The notes beneath the pieces were generated by a model. That model worked only from the letters and a program-made list of their open reading frames with translations. It had not been told where the DNA came from and ran no database searches. Source: Halodesulfovibrio sp. MK-HDV (GTDB lineage: Bacteria; Desulfobacterota; Desulfovibrionia; Desulfovibrionales; Desulfovibrionaceae). Taken from it: a stretch of DNA of 64,000 nt. This document shows positions 52,009-60,209 of this stretch, in pieces; position 1 is the first letter of the stretch; each line of letters opens with the position of its first letter. Location of the stretch: assembly GCF_009914765.1 (NCBI RefSeq), contig NZ_WYDS01000006.1, forward strand, positions 62,001 to 126,000. Direction: 5' to 3'. The translations under genes were made by a program, and so were the position numbers.

Positions 52009-53953
52009 AAAACATGCTGCAATAATTGAGATCGGGGGCGCGGTAGCGTCCTCGTTCAAGTCTGTAACGCAGACGGTAAAAGGTGACTTTTCAGAGGTCG
52101 GGGATTCAATTCGTGATCTTAAAAAGCAGCAGGACATGCTTGAAAAATTTAATCCGGATGAGGTGCGTCAGGCAGGGCGTGAATACCGGAATCTTAAGCG
52201 TGAAGCCGACAAGCTTGAACGTGCGTTTAAACGTGCCGCAAAACCTACCCGCAAAATGGAGCGGGATATGCTTAAAGCCCGCCGTGCTGCTGACAAGGCG
52301 GGCTCTGCTTATAAGCACCAAAAATCTAAATTAGATGCCCTTGGTAAAGAGCTGAAAGACGCGGGTGTTGATACTCATAAGCTTGCATCTGAGCAAAAGC
52401 GGTTGGCAAAGTCTCTTGATAAAGCAAAAGCCAAAATGAAAGCCATGCAGAAGGCAAGCGCGGCGATGCAGGATGTGGGTGATAAGTTTTCCCACGCAGG
52501 ACAGCAGGCCGGACGGATGGCGGTAGGTGTCGGGGCTACTGTAGCAGCGTTTACTGCGGGTGTTTCCGTTGTAAATGCGCAGACCGCAGAGCAGGTGAGG
52601 CTTGCGAAAGCTCTTGGTGTTTCCGGTGAAGCTTTTAGTGCATGGGGCGGCTTAGCAAAAGAGGCTGGGTTTGAGGCTGATGCTGTTGGTGATCTTATGG
52701 AAGAGATGACCAACAAGCTCGGTGAATCTAAAGGGCTTGGTGAGATTACCCCTGTTACTGAATCGCTCCAGATGCTCGGGCTTGCCTTTGAGGATCTGGA
52801 GAACCTTTCTCCAGAACAGCAATTCGAAACGATCAGTAGCGCCATTAAGAATATGGACGATGCGCAAAAAGCGCAGTCTGCGGCTGATATTCTTATGGGT
52901 GGCGAGGCTAATAAGTTCTTCGGCTATCTGCGTAGCCGTAAAGAGGGCGTAAAAGAGCTGCTGGATCAGCAGAAACAGCTTAACCTGATGTCTGATGAAG
53001 GGCGAAAAGGTGCGTTAAAGTATTCGCAGTCCGTGGGTAAGCTTGGAAATATTGTTTCCAGTGCTGCTGGTGAATTTTCTGGCCTTATTGGTGGCGTGTT
53101 GGCTCCATATATAGAGGGCTTGGCTCCTAAGATCGGGGCAATGTTTGAGGAACATAGGGACGACATTAAAGCCTTTGGCGAAGGCTTAGGCAAAGCCTTA
53201 CCCAAAATAGGCGAATTTGCTTTCGCTATGCTTAAAGTCATGACTTCCGTTGGTAATGCTATCAACTGGGTTGCAGAGGCTGTTGGTGGTTTCGGGAATC
53301 TGGCGGGGATAGTTGGCGCAATTATTGGTGCAAAGTACGTCTATTCCGGTGTGAAGATGGCGAACACAATGTGGGAGGTGGGCCGTTCTGTTTTACCACT
53401 TATTACTACTGCTTTTCCCGGGCTTATTGCAGGGATTAAAGCGGTCGGGGTTGCTTTTATGACGAACCCAATAGGGCTTGCTATCGGCGCAATAGTAATA
53501 GCTATTGGGCTAGTGTATTTAAAGTGGGATTCCCTTAAGCAGTACTTTATTGCAGGGTTAAAATTGCTCGGACGTGCTTTTAAATATAGCCCCATAGGAC
53601 TGATTGTTGGGGGGATAGCATCGGCTATTGATACGGTAATTGTTAAATGGGATGCGCTTAAAAAGTCTCTTACAGGAGGAATGATAGGCAAAATTGCCGC
53701 AAAAGTTTTTGGTGTTGGGGGTAATGCGGAAGGGGCGTCGAAAAAGAGTGAGGCACAACGAACTCAAATAAAGCAGGACTTGCCACGGATGGACTTGCCG
53801 ACTGCATCCACTACCAATTCCCAACAGCTAGCAGATAACCGCAAGTACAATATTACCGTTCATGCTGCTGAAGGACAGAACCCGCAGGACGTCGCGCGAC
53901 AGGTAGGCTCTCATGTGGATGATTCCGGCTTCCTGTATGATGGAGTGTGTTAA
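51998..53953 (+). CDS. Tail tape measure protein (P2 gpT-like)
   Basis: 651 residues from ATG 51998 (GGGA upstream). A charged coiled coil at about 35-160, then a hydrophobic and Gly/Ala-rich middle, and hydrophobic helices at about 430-540 (AGIVGAIIGAKYVY, LAIGAIVIAIGLVYLKW, GLIVGGIASAI) that may enter the host membrane. An IVHAAEGQNPQDVA-type end follows. It sets tail length (short tail). Stop overlaps the U start (TAATG). Confidence 0.9.
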   Translation: MATKKHAAIIEIGGAVASSFKSVTQTVKGDFSEVGDSIRDLKKQQDMLEKFNPDEVRQAGREYRNLKREADKLERAFKRAAKPTRKMERDMLKARRAADKAGSAYKHQKSKLDALGKELKDAGVDTHKLASEQKRLAKSLDKAKAKMKAMQKASAAMQDVGDKFSHAGQQAGRMAVGVGATVAAFTAGVSVVNAQTAEQVRLAKALGVSGEAFSAWGGLAKEAGFEADAVGDLMEEMTNKLGESKGLGEITPVTESLQMLGLAFEDLENLSPEQQFETISSAIKNMDDAQKAQSAADILMGGEANKFFGYLRSRKEGVKELLDQQKQLNLMSDEGRKGALKYSQSVGKLGNIVSSAAGEFSGLIGGVLAPYIEGLAPKIGAMFEEHRDDIKAFGEGLGKALPKIGEFAFAMLKVMTSVGNAINWVAEAVGGFGNLAGIVGAIIGAKYVYSGVKMANTMWEVGRSVLPLITTAFPGLIAGIKAVGVAFMTNPIGLAIGAIVIAIGLVYLKWDSLKQYFIAGLKLLGRAFKYSPIGLIVGGIASAIDTVIVKWDALKKSLTGGMIGKIAAKVFGVGGNAEGASKKSEAQRTQIKQDLPRMDLPTASTTNSQQLADNRKYNITVHAAEGQNPQDVARQVGSHVDDSGFLYDGVC

Positions 53954-54362
53954 TGCCAATACCTATGATGAAGCTCGGGAACTTTGTTTTTCCCTTGATA
54001 CCGCCGCGTATCAAAGCATGAACCGGACAAGTAAATACAATTGGGCAGAACAGGCTCGGATAGGTCGAAATCCTGCCTTACAGTATACAGGGACAGGTGC
54101 AGACACATTAAGTTTACCGGGTATAATTTATCCCACCTTTAAAGGGGGACTCGGGCAAGTAGAAGCCATGCGTGCCGAAGCAAAGACGGGCAAGCCGATT
54201 TTGCTGATAGATCTTTACGGGCTTAATGACGAGAACCGGAATATTTTAGGCTATTGGTGCATCACAACAGTGAAAGAAAAATCCAGTGAGTACTTAGCTG
54301 GTGGTATCCCGCAGAAGATCGAGTTTTCTCTTGAGCTAAAATATTTCGGTGAAAAGATATGA
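53953..54362 (+). CDS. Tail protein U, apparent frameshift near the start
   Basis: The expected start is ATG 53953 with GGAGTG upstream, reading MPIPMMKLGNFVF, the usual gpU beginning. The frame then breaks at GTTTTTCCC (53986-53994); the remaining SLDTAAYQSMNRTSKYNW and on to GIPQKIEFSLELKYFGE is in the -1 frame. A missing T, a sequence error, or a -1 slip on the T5 run would restore a 137-residue gpU. An unbroken frame from 53913 exists but gives an N-terminus unlike gpU. gpU joins the tape measure to the tail end. Confidence 0.8.
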
Positions 54363-54559
54363 TCTATAGAACCAAGCAAGGTGATGTGCTGGATGCTGTC
54401 GTTTTCAAGTATTACGAGGGGCAGGCCGGAGCACTTGAGCAAGTGCTGGAGGCAAACAGAGGACTTGTAAAACACGATCCGATACTTCCCGCAGGGCTTG
54501 CCGTTGTCCTTCCGGATCTGCCGAAGCCAAGACCCAAAGAGTGCGTGACCTTATGGTAG
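54359..54559 (+). CDS. Tail protein X
   Basis: 66 residues, ATGA overlap with U. TKQGDVLDAVVFKYYEGQAG and LPAGLAVVLPDLP form a LysM-like domain as in P2 gpX. Usual length. Confidence 0.88.
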   Translation: MIYRTKQGDVLDAVVFKYYEGQAGALEQVLEANRGLVKHDPILPAGLAVVLPDLPKPRPKECVTLW

Positions 54560-55542
54560 TTGAGTACGCTTTAGATTATCGCGTTGAGGCAAACGGAAAG
54601 GATATTACGAAGTTGCTTCAAGGGCAGAACGAACAGATAACAATTACAGATGAGGCCGGATACAAGTCTGACAAGTTGAGTATCACGTTAAGTGATTCAG
54701 GAATTGCGTTGCCGGACTCTGGTGCAGAATTGACCGTGTACATGGGCTACAGGGATAACTTACGGCTTATGGGTAAGTACGTTGTTGATGAAGTGACGCT
54801 AAACTTTCCACTGGATAGCATGACGATTACCGCCAATGCAGCACCACTTAAAAAAAGTAACTCCGGCTTTACTCCGCTACAGTCACAAAAGTCCCGCTCC
54901 TTTCCTGTTGGCACGATCGGCGATTTAGTAAGTGCTATTGCAAACGATCACGGCCTTGCTCCGGCAGTGGCTTCCAGCTTGGCAAAAGTGCCACTGCCCC
55001 ACATTGACCAGATCGACGAATCGGACATGAATGTACTTACTCGAGTAGCAAAAGAACACGATGCTATAGCCAAGGCTAACGGTGGTAAATTGCTGTTTGT
55101 AGAGCGTGGTGAGGGTAAGAACATTAGAGGGCAGCATATGCCCACTATTACGATTACAAAGCAGCAAGTAACGAGCGGTTCTGTGAAACTCTCCCAACGT
55201 CAAGCATACAAAAGCGTAACAGCAACGTATCGAGATACAGCAGCCGCTAAAGACATAGAAGTACACGCCGGAGCTGGTGAGCCCGTGTTTCGACTCAAAG
55301 GTATGTATGCCGATAAAAAAGCCGCAACTACAGCAGTGCAGAAGCGGCTTAAATCTTTTGTACGTGGCAAATCAACTCTATCTCTTTCACTTCCCTTCAC
55401 GCCGGATCTGGTTGCAGAGTCTCGCCTAATACTGCAACAATTCCGTACTGGCATTGATGGCGAATGGAGCGTTACTAAGGCAACGCATACCGTGAATAGT
55501 AGTGGCGGAGTGACTAGTGTTGAGGGGGAAGTGTTAATATGA
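54553..55542 (+). CDS. Late protein D (gpD-like baseplate hub)
   Basis: 329 residues from ATG 54553, overlapping X by 7 bases; a GTG at 54541 would add four residues. ITKLLQGQNEQITITDEAGYKSD and the SDMNVLTRVAKEHDAIAKANGGKLLF segment match the P2 gpD/phage late control family (first parts only quoted). It forms the hub under the spike. Last of the virion genes. Confidence 0.9.
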   Translation: MVVEYALDYRVEANGKDITKLLQGQNEQITITDEAGYKSDKLSITLSDSGIALPDSGAELTVYMGYRDNLRLMGKYVVDEVTLNFPLDSMTITANAAPLKKSNSGFTPLQSQKSRSFPVGTIGDLVSAIANDHGLAPAVASSLAKVPLPHIDQIDESDMNVLTRVAKEHDAIAKANGGKLLFVERGEGKNIRGQHMPTITITKQQVTSGSVKLSQRQAYKSVTATYRDTAAAKDIEVHAGAGEPVFRLKGMYADKKAATTAVQKRLKSFVRGKSTLSLSLPFTPDLVAESRLILQQFRTGIDGEWSVTKATHTVNSSGGVTSVEGEVLI

Positions 55543-55935
55543 GAGGCGCTTCTTTTTCTGAGGTTGGGTTGAGTGATCTATGCACGTTGTATTGTCAACA
55601 GGCGGACAAATATCAATTGCGAATTTTACACGAGACACCGTTTCATTTGTATCCTTTTTCTCTGTCGTTGCGTCTACCCCAATTGACCACACTTTAAGTT
55701 TCCCACCAGCCTCAGTACCAGTTTTAGAACTGGCTGTAATAGCAATGTCAAAATCAACCCTTCTTATTGGGTGCTGTTGGCCATTCACGATAACAACGCT
55801 ACTTTTGTTGTTGCTGCCATATTTGGGGTTGGCTGGGTTTAGGATACCGCCTGCTTCATTGATGTCACTTTGAGCGTCTGAAACGCCTTTTGCGATTTGT
55901 GTAAGTGTTTCTTTGATGAATTCCTGTAGTTCCAT
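55534..55935 (-). CDS. Trypsin-co-occurring-domain-like protein, cargo
   Basis: 133 residues from ATG 55935 (AGAGAG upstream). LQEFIKETLTQIAKGVSDAQ opens a helix, then a beta part with VDFDIAITASSKTGTEAGG and LKVWSIGVDAT. This pattern (helix, FD-A-V, GG-LKVWSLG) recalls the family called trypco2, known from bacterial conflict-gene neighbourhoods. A role in defence is inference. It converges with gpD, overlapping its end by 9 bases. Confidence 0.5.
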   Translation of the reverse strand: MELQEFIKETLTQIAKGVSDAQSDINEAGGILNPANPKYGSNNKSSVVIVNGQQHPIRRVDFDIAITASSKTGTEAGGKLKVWSIGVDATTEKKDTNETVSRVKFAIDICPPVDNTTCIDHSTQPQKKKRLSY

Positions 55936-55951
55936 AATTCTCTCTATAATT

Positions 55952-56188
55952 TTATTTATTAAACAATGATGGATGGATGGTGGCAAGTAATTCTTGAAAC
56001 AAAAAGAATTGTTGTTCTGTATGAGCCTGGTAATGGTTCACGCCTTCTCTACTAGATGATTCTTTTAGTATATGCAGGCAGGTGTTTTGAAGGTCTTTAG
56101 CAAGAACAATTACGTCGGGGTGTAACTCTACATTGGGATTTTCTAACCAATTGGTTACTTGGGAAAGTATGTCTTCTACAGTCATCAT
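55952..56188 (-). CDS. Small helical protein, cargo
   Basis: 78 residues with AAAGGA before the ATG. Helical, with LSQVTNWLENPNVELHPD and a final LLATIHPSLFNK. Upstream of and close to the trypco2-like gene, likely one operon. Not recognised. Confidence 0.5.
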   Translation of the reverse strand: MMTVEDILSQVTNWLENPNVELHPDVIVLAKDLQNTCLHILKESSSREGVNHYQAHTEQQFFLFQELLATIHPSLFNK

Positions 56189-56365
56189 GATTTTTCCTTT
56201 TTTTAAATTTTAGAAGAGAGGGACAGAATCAGTTGATTTACTAACGAGTACAACCCAATACTATCGGTAAAAATACAAAATTTAAAAATTTGTTGCCCGC
56301 TGTAATAGTTTTGTTAACATATGCTTCTCTTTCACTTTTATATACGCTGTTGAATCGAGGTGCAC

Positions 56366-56572
56366 ATGAAAAGTCAAGACAGTACAGAGACTACAATATT
56401 ATATGCCATTACATGCATCAGCCAGCTTGAAAGTGGTTTGAATTATGTAATTAAAAACACAAGTGACGATAATGACACAAAAGAAGTTCTGATCATCATC
56501 AAAGAACTTGCAAAAGTAAAAGCTGATATGCTGGAACGTAAGCTAATTAAGATTACAACAGTCGCAGCATAG
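56366..56572 (+). CDS. Small hypothetical protein, cargo
   Basis: 68 residues from ATG 56366 with GAGG upstream. Helical (TILYAITCISQLESGLNYV and KELAKVKADMLERK). No family. Ends in a strong terminator facing the HEPN-like gene. Confidence 0.5.
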   Translation: MKSQDSTETTILYAITCISQLESGLNYVIKNTSDDNDTKEVLIIIKELAKVKADMLERKLIKITTVAA

Positions 56573-56576
56573 TATT

Positions 56577-56611
56577 AAAAAGGAAGTTACATTGAGTAAC
56601 TTCCTTTTACT
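56577..56611. terminator. Terminator between convergent cargo genes
   Basis: AAAAGGAAGTTAC/GTAACTTCCTTTT with 5-base loop. Confidence 0.85.
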
Positions 56612-56627
56612 TAACTCATTGATACAG

Positions 56628-57416
56628 CTATTCTGGTTGGATGTAAGGAACTGTTAGTAGGTAGTCTGCGAATGAGCATGAAAGGGTAAATAGTTTGTTC
56701 CAATCATCAAGAATGGTTTTGTGAAACATGACAGGCTCGCTTTCGTGAGCAAAAGAAGGAATAAGATATGGCGCAGGTGATCCTAGGGTTTCTAGCTGAG
56801 CATACAATGTTTTGACTGTATTAAAATTGCCATTTGAATATTCTGAATTGATTTGCTCTTCAATGTTACGATAAGTCCTGTCATCTTCTGTTGATAAGCA
56901 TGATGGAGGAATGTACGGTGGGCATTTGTGGGCACAAGCATGCCGAAGAGGGGATAGAAATTCCTTATTCCATCTGTCAATTTTTTCGAGTGTTAGCAAA
57001 ATCTCATCAGGAAGACTGTCCCTAACATACTTGTTATTTTTTCCTAACCCAACCTGCATTCCTTTTAGTTGAGTTTCATTTTTGCCTTTAACATCCATTG
57101 CAACAACCCATGTCCACGCAATGTTGTCGAGAGCACCATAAATATTGATTAATGCAGAATGAATATAGATTTCAAGATCTGTATTATCTTCACCTGACAA
57201 TTTAGCTGTTAATTCAATAGGGAAAATAGAAAAAGTTTTTTGTATGCATCGTTGTATGAGCTTAAGTCGTCTCAGAAATCCGTAAAAAGAATATTCCTTT
57301 GTTTCGGGATATCGTTCGGAAACCTTACGAAACAAAGATAACATTTTGCTATATTGCCATGTAGTACAACGAAGTTTTTCATTTAATTCGTATTTATCTT
57401 GAAGTGAATATTGCAT
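56628..57416 (-). CDS. HEPN-like protein, prophage cargo
   Basis: 262 residues. LRHACAHKCPPYIPP carries R158-H-x3-H163, an RHxxxH-type HEPN-like signature followed by the PxYIPP typical of a widespread helical protein family. The rest is helical, for example SALINIYGALDNIAWTW. Enzymatic activity is not certain. Last gene before attR on the right side; AT-rich. Confidence 0.55.
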   Translation of the reverse strand: MQYSLQDKYELNEKLRCTTWQYSKMLSLFRKVSERYPETKEYSFYGFLRRLKLIQRCIQKTFSIFPIELTAKLSGEDNTDLEIYIHSALINIYGALDNIAWTWVVAMDVKGKNETQLKGMQVGLGKNNKYVRDSLPDEILLTLEKIDRWNKEFLSPLRHACAHKCPPYIPPSCLSTEDDRTYRNIEEQINSEYSNGNFNTVKTLYAQLETLGSPAPYLIPSFAHESEPVMFHKTILDDWNKLFTLSCSFADYLLTVPYIQPE

Positions 57417-57464
57417 ATTTAGGGAACTGCTTACTTAACGTTGATAGTTCATTTTTTACAAAAT

Positions 57465-57500
57465 CGAGTCACAAATCGAGTCACATAAATATTTCGAGTC
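57465..57500. promoter_or_regulatory. Candidate integrase arm-type sites, right
   Basis: CGAGTC at 57465-57470, 57477-57482 and 57495-57500; contexts ATCGAGTCACA (twice) and ATTTCGAGTCAA, the last identical to the edge of the core in attL. Confidence 0.5.
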
Positions 57501-57518
57501 AAAAAATGCGCGTAAAAA

Positions 57519-57551
57519 AGGCTTTAGTCAATAGACTAAAGCCTTTTTATT
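57519..57551 (-). terminator. Phage-supplied terminator for tRNA-Ser
   Basis: AAAGGCTTTAGTC/GACTAAAGCCTTT with T-rich sequence on the minus strand, just downstream of the tRNA. It replaces the displaced one at 19017-19056. Confidence 0.8.
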
Positions 57552-57623
57552 ATTCACTATATGGCGGAGAGGGAGGGATTCGAACCCTCGTTAGGCTTTA
57601 AGACCTAAGCACGATTTCGAGTC
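57550..57623. other. attR of the prophage
   Basis: Direct repeat of 19059-19132, from the anticodon region of tRNA-Ser to 12 bases past its CCA end. Confidence 0.9.
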
Positions 57624-57656
57624 GTGTGCGTTACAGCCGGACTTCGCTACCTCTCC
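57562..57656 (-). tRNA. tRNA-Ser(CGA)
   Basis: 95 bases on the minus strand. GGAGAGG acceptor 5' strand pairs with CCTCTCC before G-CCA; the anticodon loop CTCGAAA lies between CACGA and TCGTG, giving anticodon CGA. The long variable arm (TTAGG/CCTAA stem) and GGTTCGAATCC T-arm fit class II tRNA-Ser. The 3' CCA is encoded. Its 3' half is the prophage attachment core; the tRNA is restored intact. Confidence 0.93.
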
Positions 57657-57720
57657 GTTGATGGTTGTTTATGCAATTTTATGCAGCATTGCAAGTTGTT
57701 AACTGCACAATTGCGAATTG

Positions 57721-58281
57721 TTACGATGTACTCTGAGCTTTTTGGGCTTCCTTGGCAGCTTTTATCTGGTTCCTGCGTTTTTTGAAAAAGGCGGAAAGCA
57801 TGCTGCTGCATTCTTCTAACAAGACGCCGGAAGTGTGCCATATTGCATGGTTGTGTAGCGGCAGTTCAAAGCTGTTCAGCTGGGAATCTAGTGCGCCGGT
57901 TTTATGATCCGGAGCGCCGTACACTACGCCTCTTACTCTAGCGTGAACCAGTGCGCCGCTGCACATAAGGCAGGGTTCCAATGTTACTACGAGCACTAAG
58001 TCTTCTGTGCGGTAGTTTTGCAGTAGATCGCCTGCTTTGCGTAATGCCAGAATCTCCGCGTGTGCTGTGGGATCATTGTCGATGATGGTTCTGTTGTATG
58101 CCTTGGCTACAATTGCTCCATCCGGTGCCACAAGCAGCGCGCCCACGGGTACTTCGTCTATGGCTTCGGCTTTGCGTGCCTCTTCCATGGCTACCCGCAT
58201 TAAGTCGTCCCAGCTTGCCCAGCCTTGCGGCAGGGCGGTCAGGGCATCGTAACAATGGTCTAATTCGCGTCTGGTCGTCAT
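57721..58281 (-). CDS. tadA: tRNA-specific adenosine deaminase
   Basis: 186 residues. The deaminase signature is complete: H74-A-E76 for the first zinc ligand and proton shuttle, and PCLMC (C104, C107) for the other ligands. It converts A34 to inosine in tRNA-Arg(ACG). The N-terminal 25 residues are longer than in E. coli TadA. Three bases from the gene upstream, so they form an operon. Confidence 0.9.
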   Translation of the reverse strand: MTTRRELDHCYDALTALPQGWASWDDLMRVAMEEARKAEAIDEVPVGALLVAPDGAIVAKAYNRTIIDNDPTAHAEILALRKAGDLLQNYRTEDLVLVVTLEPCLMCSGALVHARVRGVVYGAPDHKTGALDSQLNSFELPLHNHAIWHTSGVLLEECSSMLSAFFKKRRNQIKAAKEAQKAQSTS

Positions 58282-58284
58282 TAT

Positions 58285-58950
58285 CTACCCTTGCAGGCTC
58301 GGTGAATGTTCCATGATATATTGAACCACCTCTTCCGGTGTGTCTAAAATAACCATGGCATCCAGTTCTTCTTCGCTAATGTATCCTGCAGAAACCATCT
58401 GCTCGCGTGTCCAGTCTAATAAACCTTCCCAGAATTTGCTTTTGTACAGAATAATCGGGAATGGTTTAATTTTGTTTGTCTGGCGCAGAACAAAGGCTTC
58501 TGATAGCTCATCCAGTGTGCCAAAGCCACCAGGCATTACTACGTACGCCATGGAGTATTTGATAAACATGAGCTTGCGTACAAAAAAGTACTTGAAATTA
58601 CACTTAACATCTATAAATGGATTGGAGTCCTGCTCCATCGGCAGGTGGATGCATAGGCCGGCAGATACGCCGCCTGCTTCCTGAGCCCCTTTGTTACCTG
58701 CTTCCATAATGCCGGGACCGCCACCAGTTATGACACCGTAACCACCCTCACAAAGGAGCCGTGCAATTTCTTCGGCTTCCTGATACATAGGGTGGTCTGA
58801 TGGGGTGCGTGCAGAACCAAAAATGGATACGCAGTTTGTTAGGTCGCTTAAGTTTTCGATTCCGTCTACAATCTCAGACATAATGCGGAAAAGTCGCCAT
58901 GACTCCTGCGTGGACAGAGAATCAATCACATATTGTTTTGCTGTGCTCAT
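58285..58950 (-). CDS. LOG-family protein (TIGR00730 type)
   Basis: 221 residues. Rossmann fold with GGGPGIMEAGNKGA and PGGFGTLDEL, the signature of LOG phosphoribohydrolases, which release adenine-type bases from nucleoside monophosphates. Often mis-named lysine decarboxylase. Length at the long end. It stands upstream of tadA in one transcript. Confidence 0.85.
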   Translation of the reverse strand: MSTAKQYVIDSLSTQESWRLFRIMSEIVDGIENLSDLTNCVSIFGSARTPSDHPMYQEAEEIARLLCEGGYGVITGGGPGIMEAGNKGAQEAGGVSAGLCIHLPMEQDSNPFIDVKCNFKYFFVRKLMFIKYSMAYVVMPGGFGTLDELSEAFVLRQTNKIKPFPIILYKSKFWEGLLDWTREQMVSAGYISEEELDAMVILDTPEEVVQYIMEHSPSLQG

Positions 58951-59145
58951 AGTAGCTCCGTAAGTAGGTCTGGGGAATAGGTATTCGTCAGACTTGGAAA
59001 TTGTTTTCGCAACGTGTAGTCTAGGTGAATACGCGCAACCGGTTCTGTATCGGCTAGCAATTGTTGTTCATAGTATGGCAAGAAAGAAAAAGTAAATATA
59101 CCCTTCTGATTAAGTTTTAGGGTAGTGTAAGGATATTATATAGTT

Positions 59146-59718
59146 ATGCGTATTATTGCAGGTGAGTACCGAGGACGAGTACTCAAAACCACCAGTGCAC
59201 CGGGGTACCGACCAGCAACTTCTAAAGTGCGTCAGGCAGTCTTTTCCATGCTTGAGTCACGTGGCGTGTACTGGCCGGAATCTAGAATTCTGGACTTGTT
59301 CGCCGGTAGCGGATCTTTAGCTTTTGAAGCGTTAAGCCGCGGCGCAGAGCAGACTTGGTTTGTTGAAATGAACAAAACCGCTGCTAAATTGATTACTGAA
59401 AATGCAGAAAAGATTGGTATTCCACCACATCGCTACCGTGTTATCGCAGACGATATGTTCAAAGTGATCTCACGTAGAGCAGTGGAGCCGTTTGATGTAA
59501 TTTTTATTGACCCTCCATACGGAAAAAACTTCTTAACACCCGCTCTGAAAGCTGTGCTTAAGAATGGTTGGTTGGCAGAAGGCGGCATTCTTTGTGCTGA
59601 AGTTGAAGCTAAGCTCCCGCTACCGCCGGAAGCAGACCATTCAGACCTCGAACTCATTGCTAACAAAGCATATGGCCAGACAAGGATTTTGCTATGGACA
59701 ACAGGGGAGAGCGAGTAG
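59146..59718 (+). CDS. rsmD: 16S rRNA (guanine966-N2)-methyltransferase
   Basis: 190 residues. MRIIAGEYRGRVL opening, RPATSKVRQAVFSML, LDLFAGSGSLAFEALSRGA (SAM site) and FIDPPYG (catalytic DPPY) are complete. Overlaps coaD by 25 bases, a common pair in bacteria. Confidence 0.93.
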   Translation: MRIIAGEYRGRVLKTTSAPGYRPATSKVRQAVFSMLESRGVYWPESRILDLFAGSGSLAFEALSRGAEQTWFVEMNKTAAKLITENAEKIGIPPHRYRVIADDMFKVISRRAVEPFDVIFIDPPYGKNFLTPALKAVLKNGWLAEGGILCAEVEAKLPLPPEADHSDLELIANKAYGQTRILLWTTGESE

Positions 59719-60203
59719 CCGTTTATCCCGGCACATTTGATCCCATGACTATGGGACATGTGAGTCTTATCAAACGCGGCTGTGAAATTTTTGATCGTGT
59801 AATTGTTGCGGTGGCTAACGACACTCCGAAGTCGCCGTTGTTTTCAATTACAGAACGAGTGGCGATGGCGGAGGAAGTATTTAAAGATACTCCGGAAGTA
59901 ACTGTGGAACCTTTCTCCGGTTTGCTTGTGGAATATGCAGAACGCCGCGGCGCGCACGTAGTATTGCGTGGGCTGCGAGCTGTGTCCGATTTTGAATACG
60001 AATTTCAGCTTGCATTGATGAACCGTAAACTCAAAAAGCATATTCAAACTGTCTTTTTGATGACGGATTACCAATGGCTGTACATCAGCTCTACCATCAT
60101 TAAAGCAGCAGGTAAGCTGGGCGGCGATATCAAAGGTCTTGTGCCGGATAACGTCTACCGTAAGCTTCGCGAAAAATATGGGTACCCGTACCCGCTGAAC
60201 TAA
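59694..60203 (+). CDS. coaD: Phosphopantetheine adenylyltransferase
   Basis: 169 residues. VYPGTFDPMTMGHVSLI contains the nucleotide-binding TxxGH, and ISSTIIKAAGKLGGD the ISSTxIR motif. Penultimate step of coenzyme A synthesis. Start overlaps rsmD. Confidence 0.95.
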   Translation: MDNRGERVAVYPGTFDPMTMGHVSLIKRGCEIFDRVIVAVANDTPKSPLFSITERVAMAEEVFKDTPEVTVEPFSGLLVEYAERRGAHVVLRGLRAVSDFEYEFQLALMNRKLKKHIQTVFLMTDYQWLYISSTIIKAAGKLGGDIKGLVPDNVYRKLREKYGYPYPLN

Positions 60204-60209
60204 ATATAT

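Noticed and set aside
53913-54362. Unbroken 149-codon version of gene U
   Set aside because: Its first 30 residues do not resemble gpU, whereas a proper gpU start with ribosome site lies at 53953 in another frame.
57404-57601. 65-codon plus-strand frame reading into the tRNA
   Set aside because: It is the antisense of tRNA-Ser and the attachment region.
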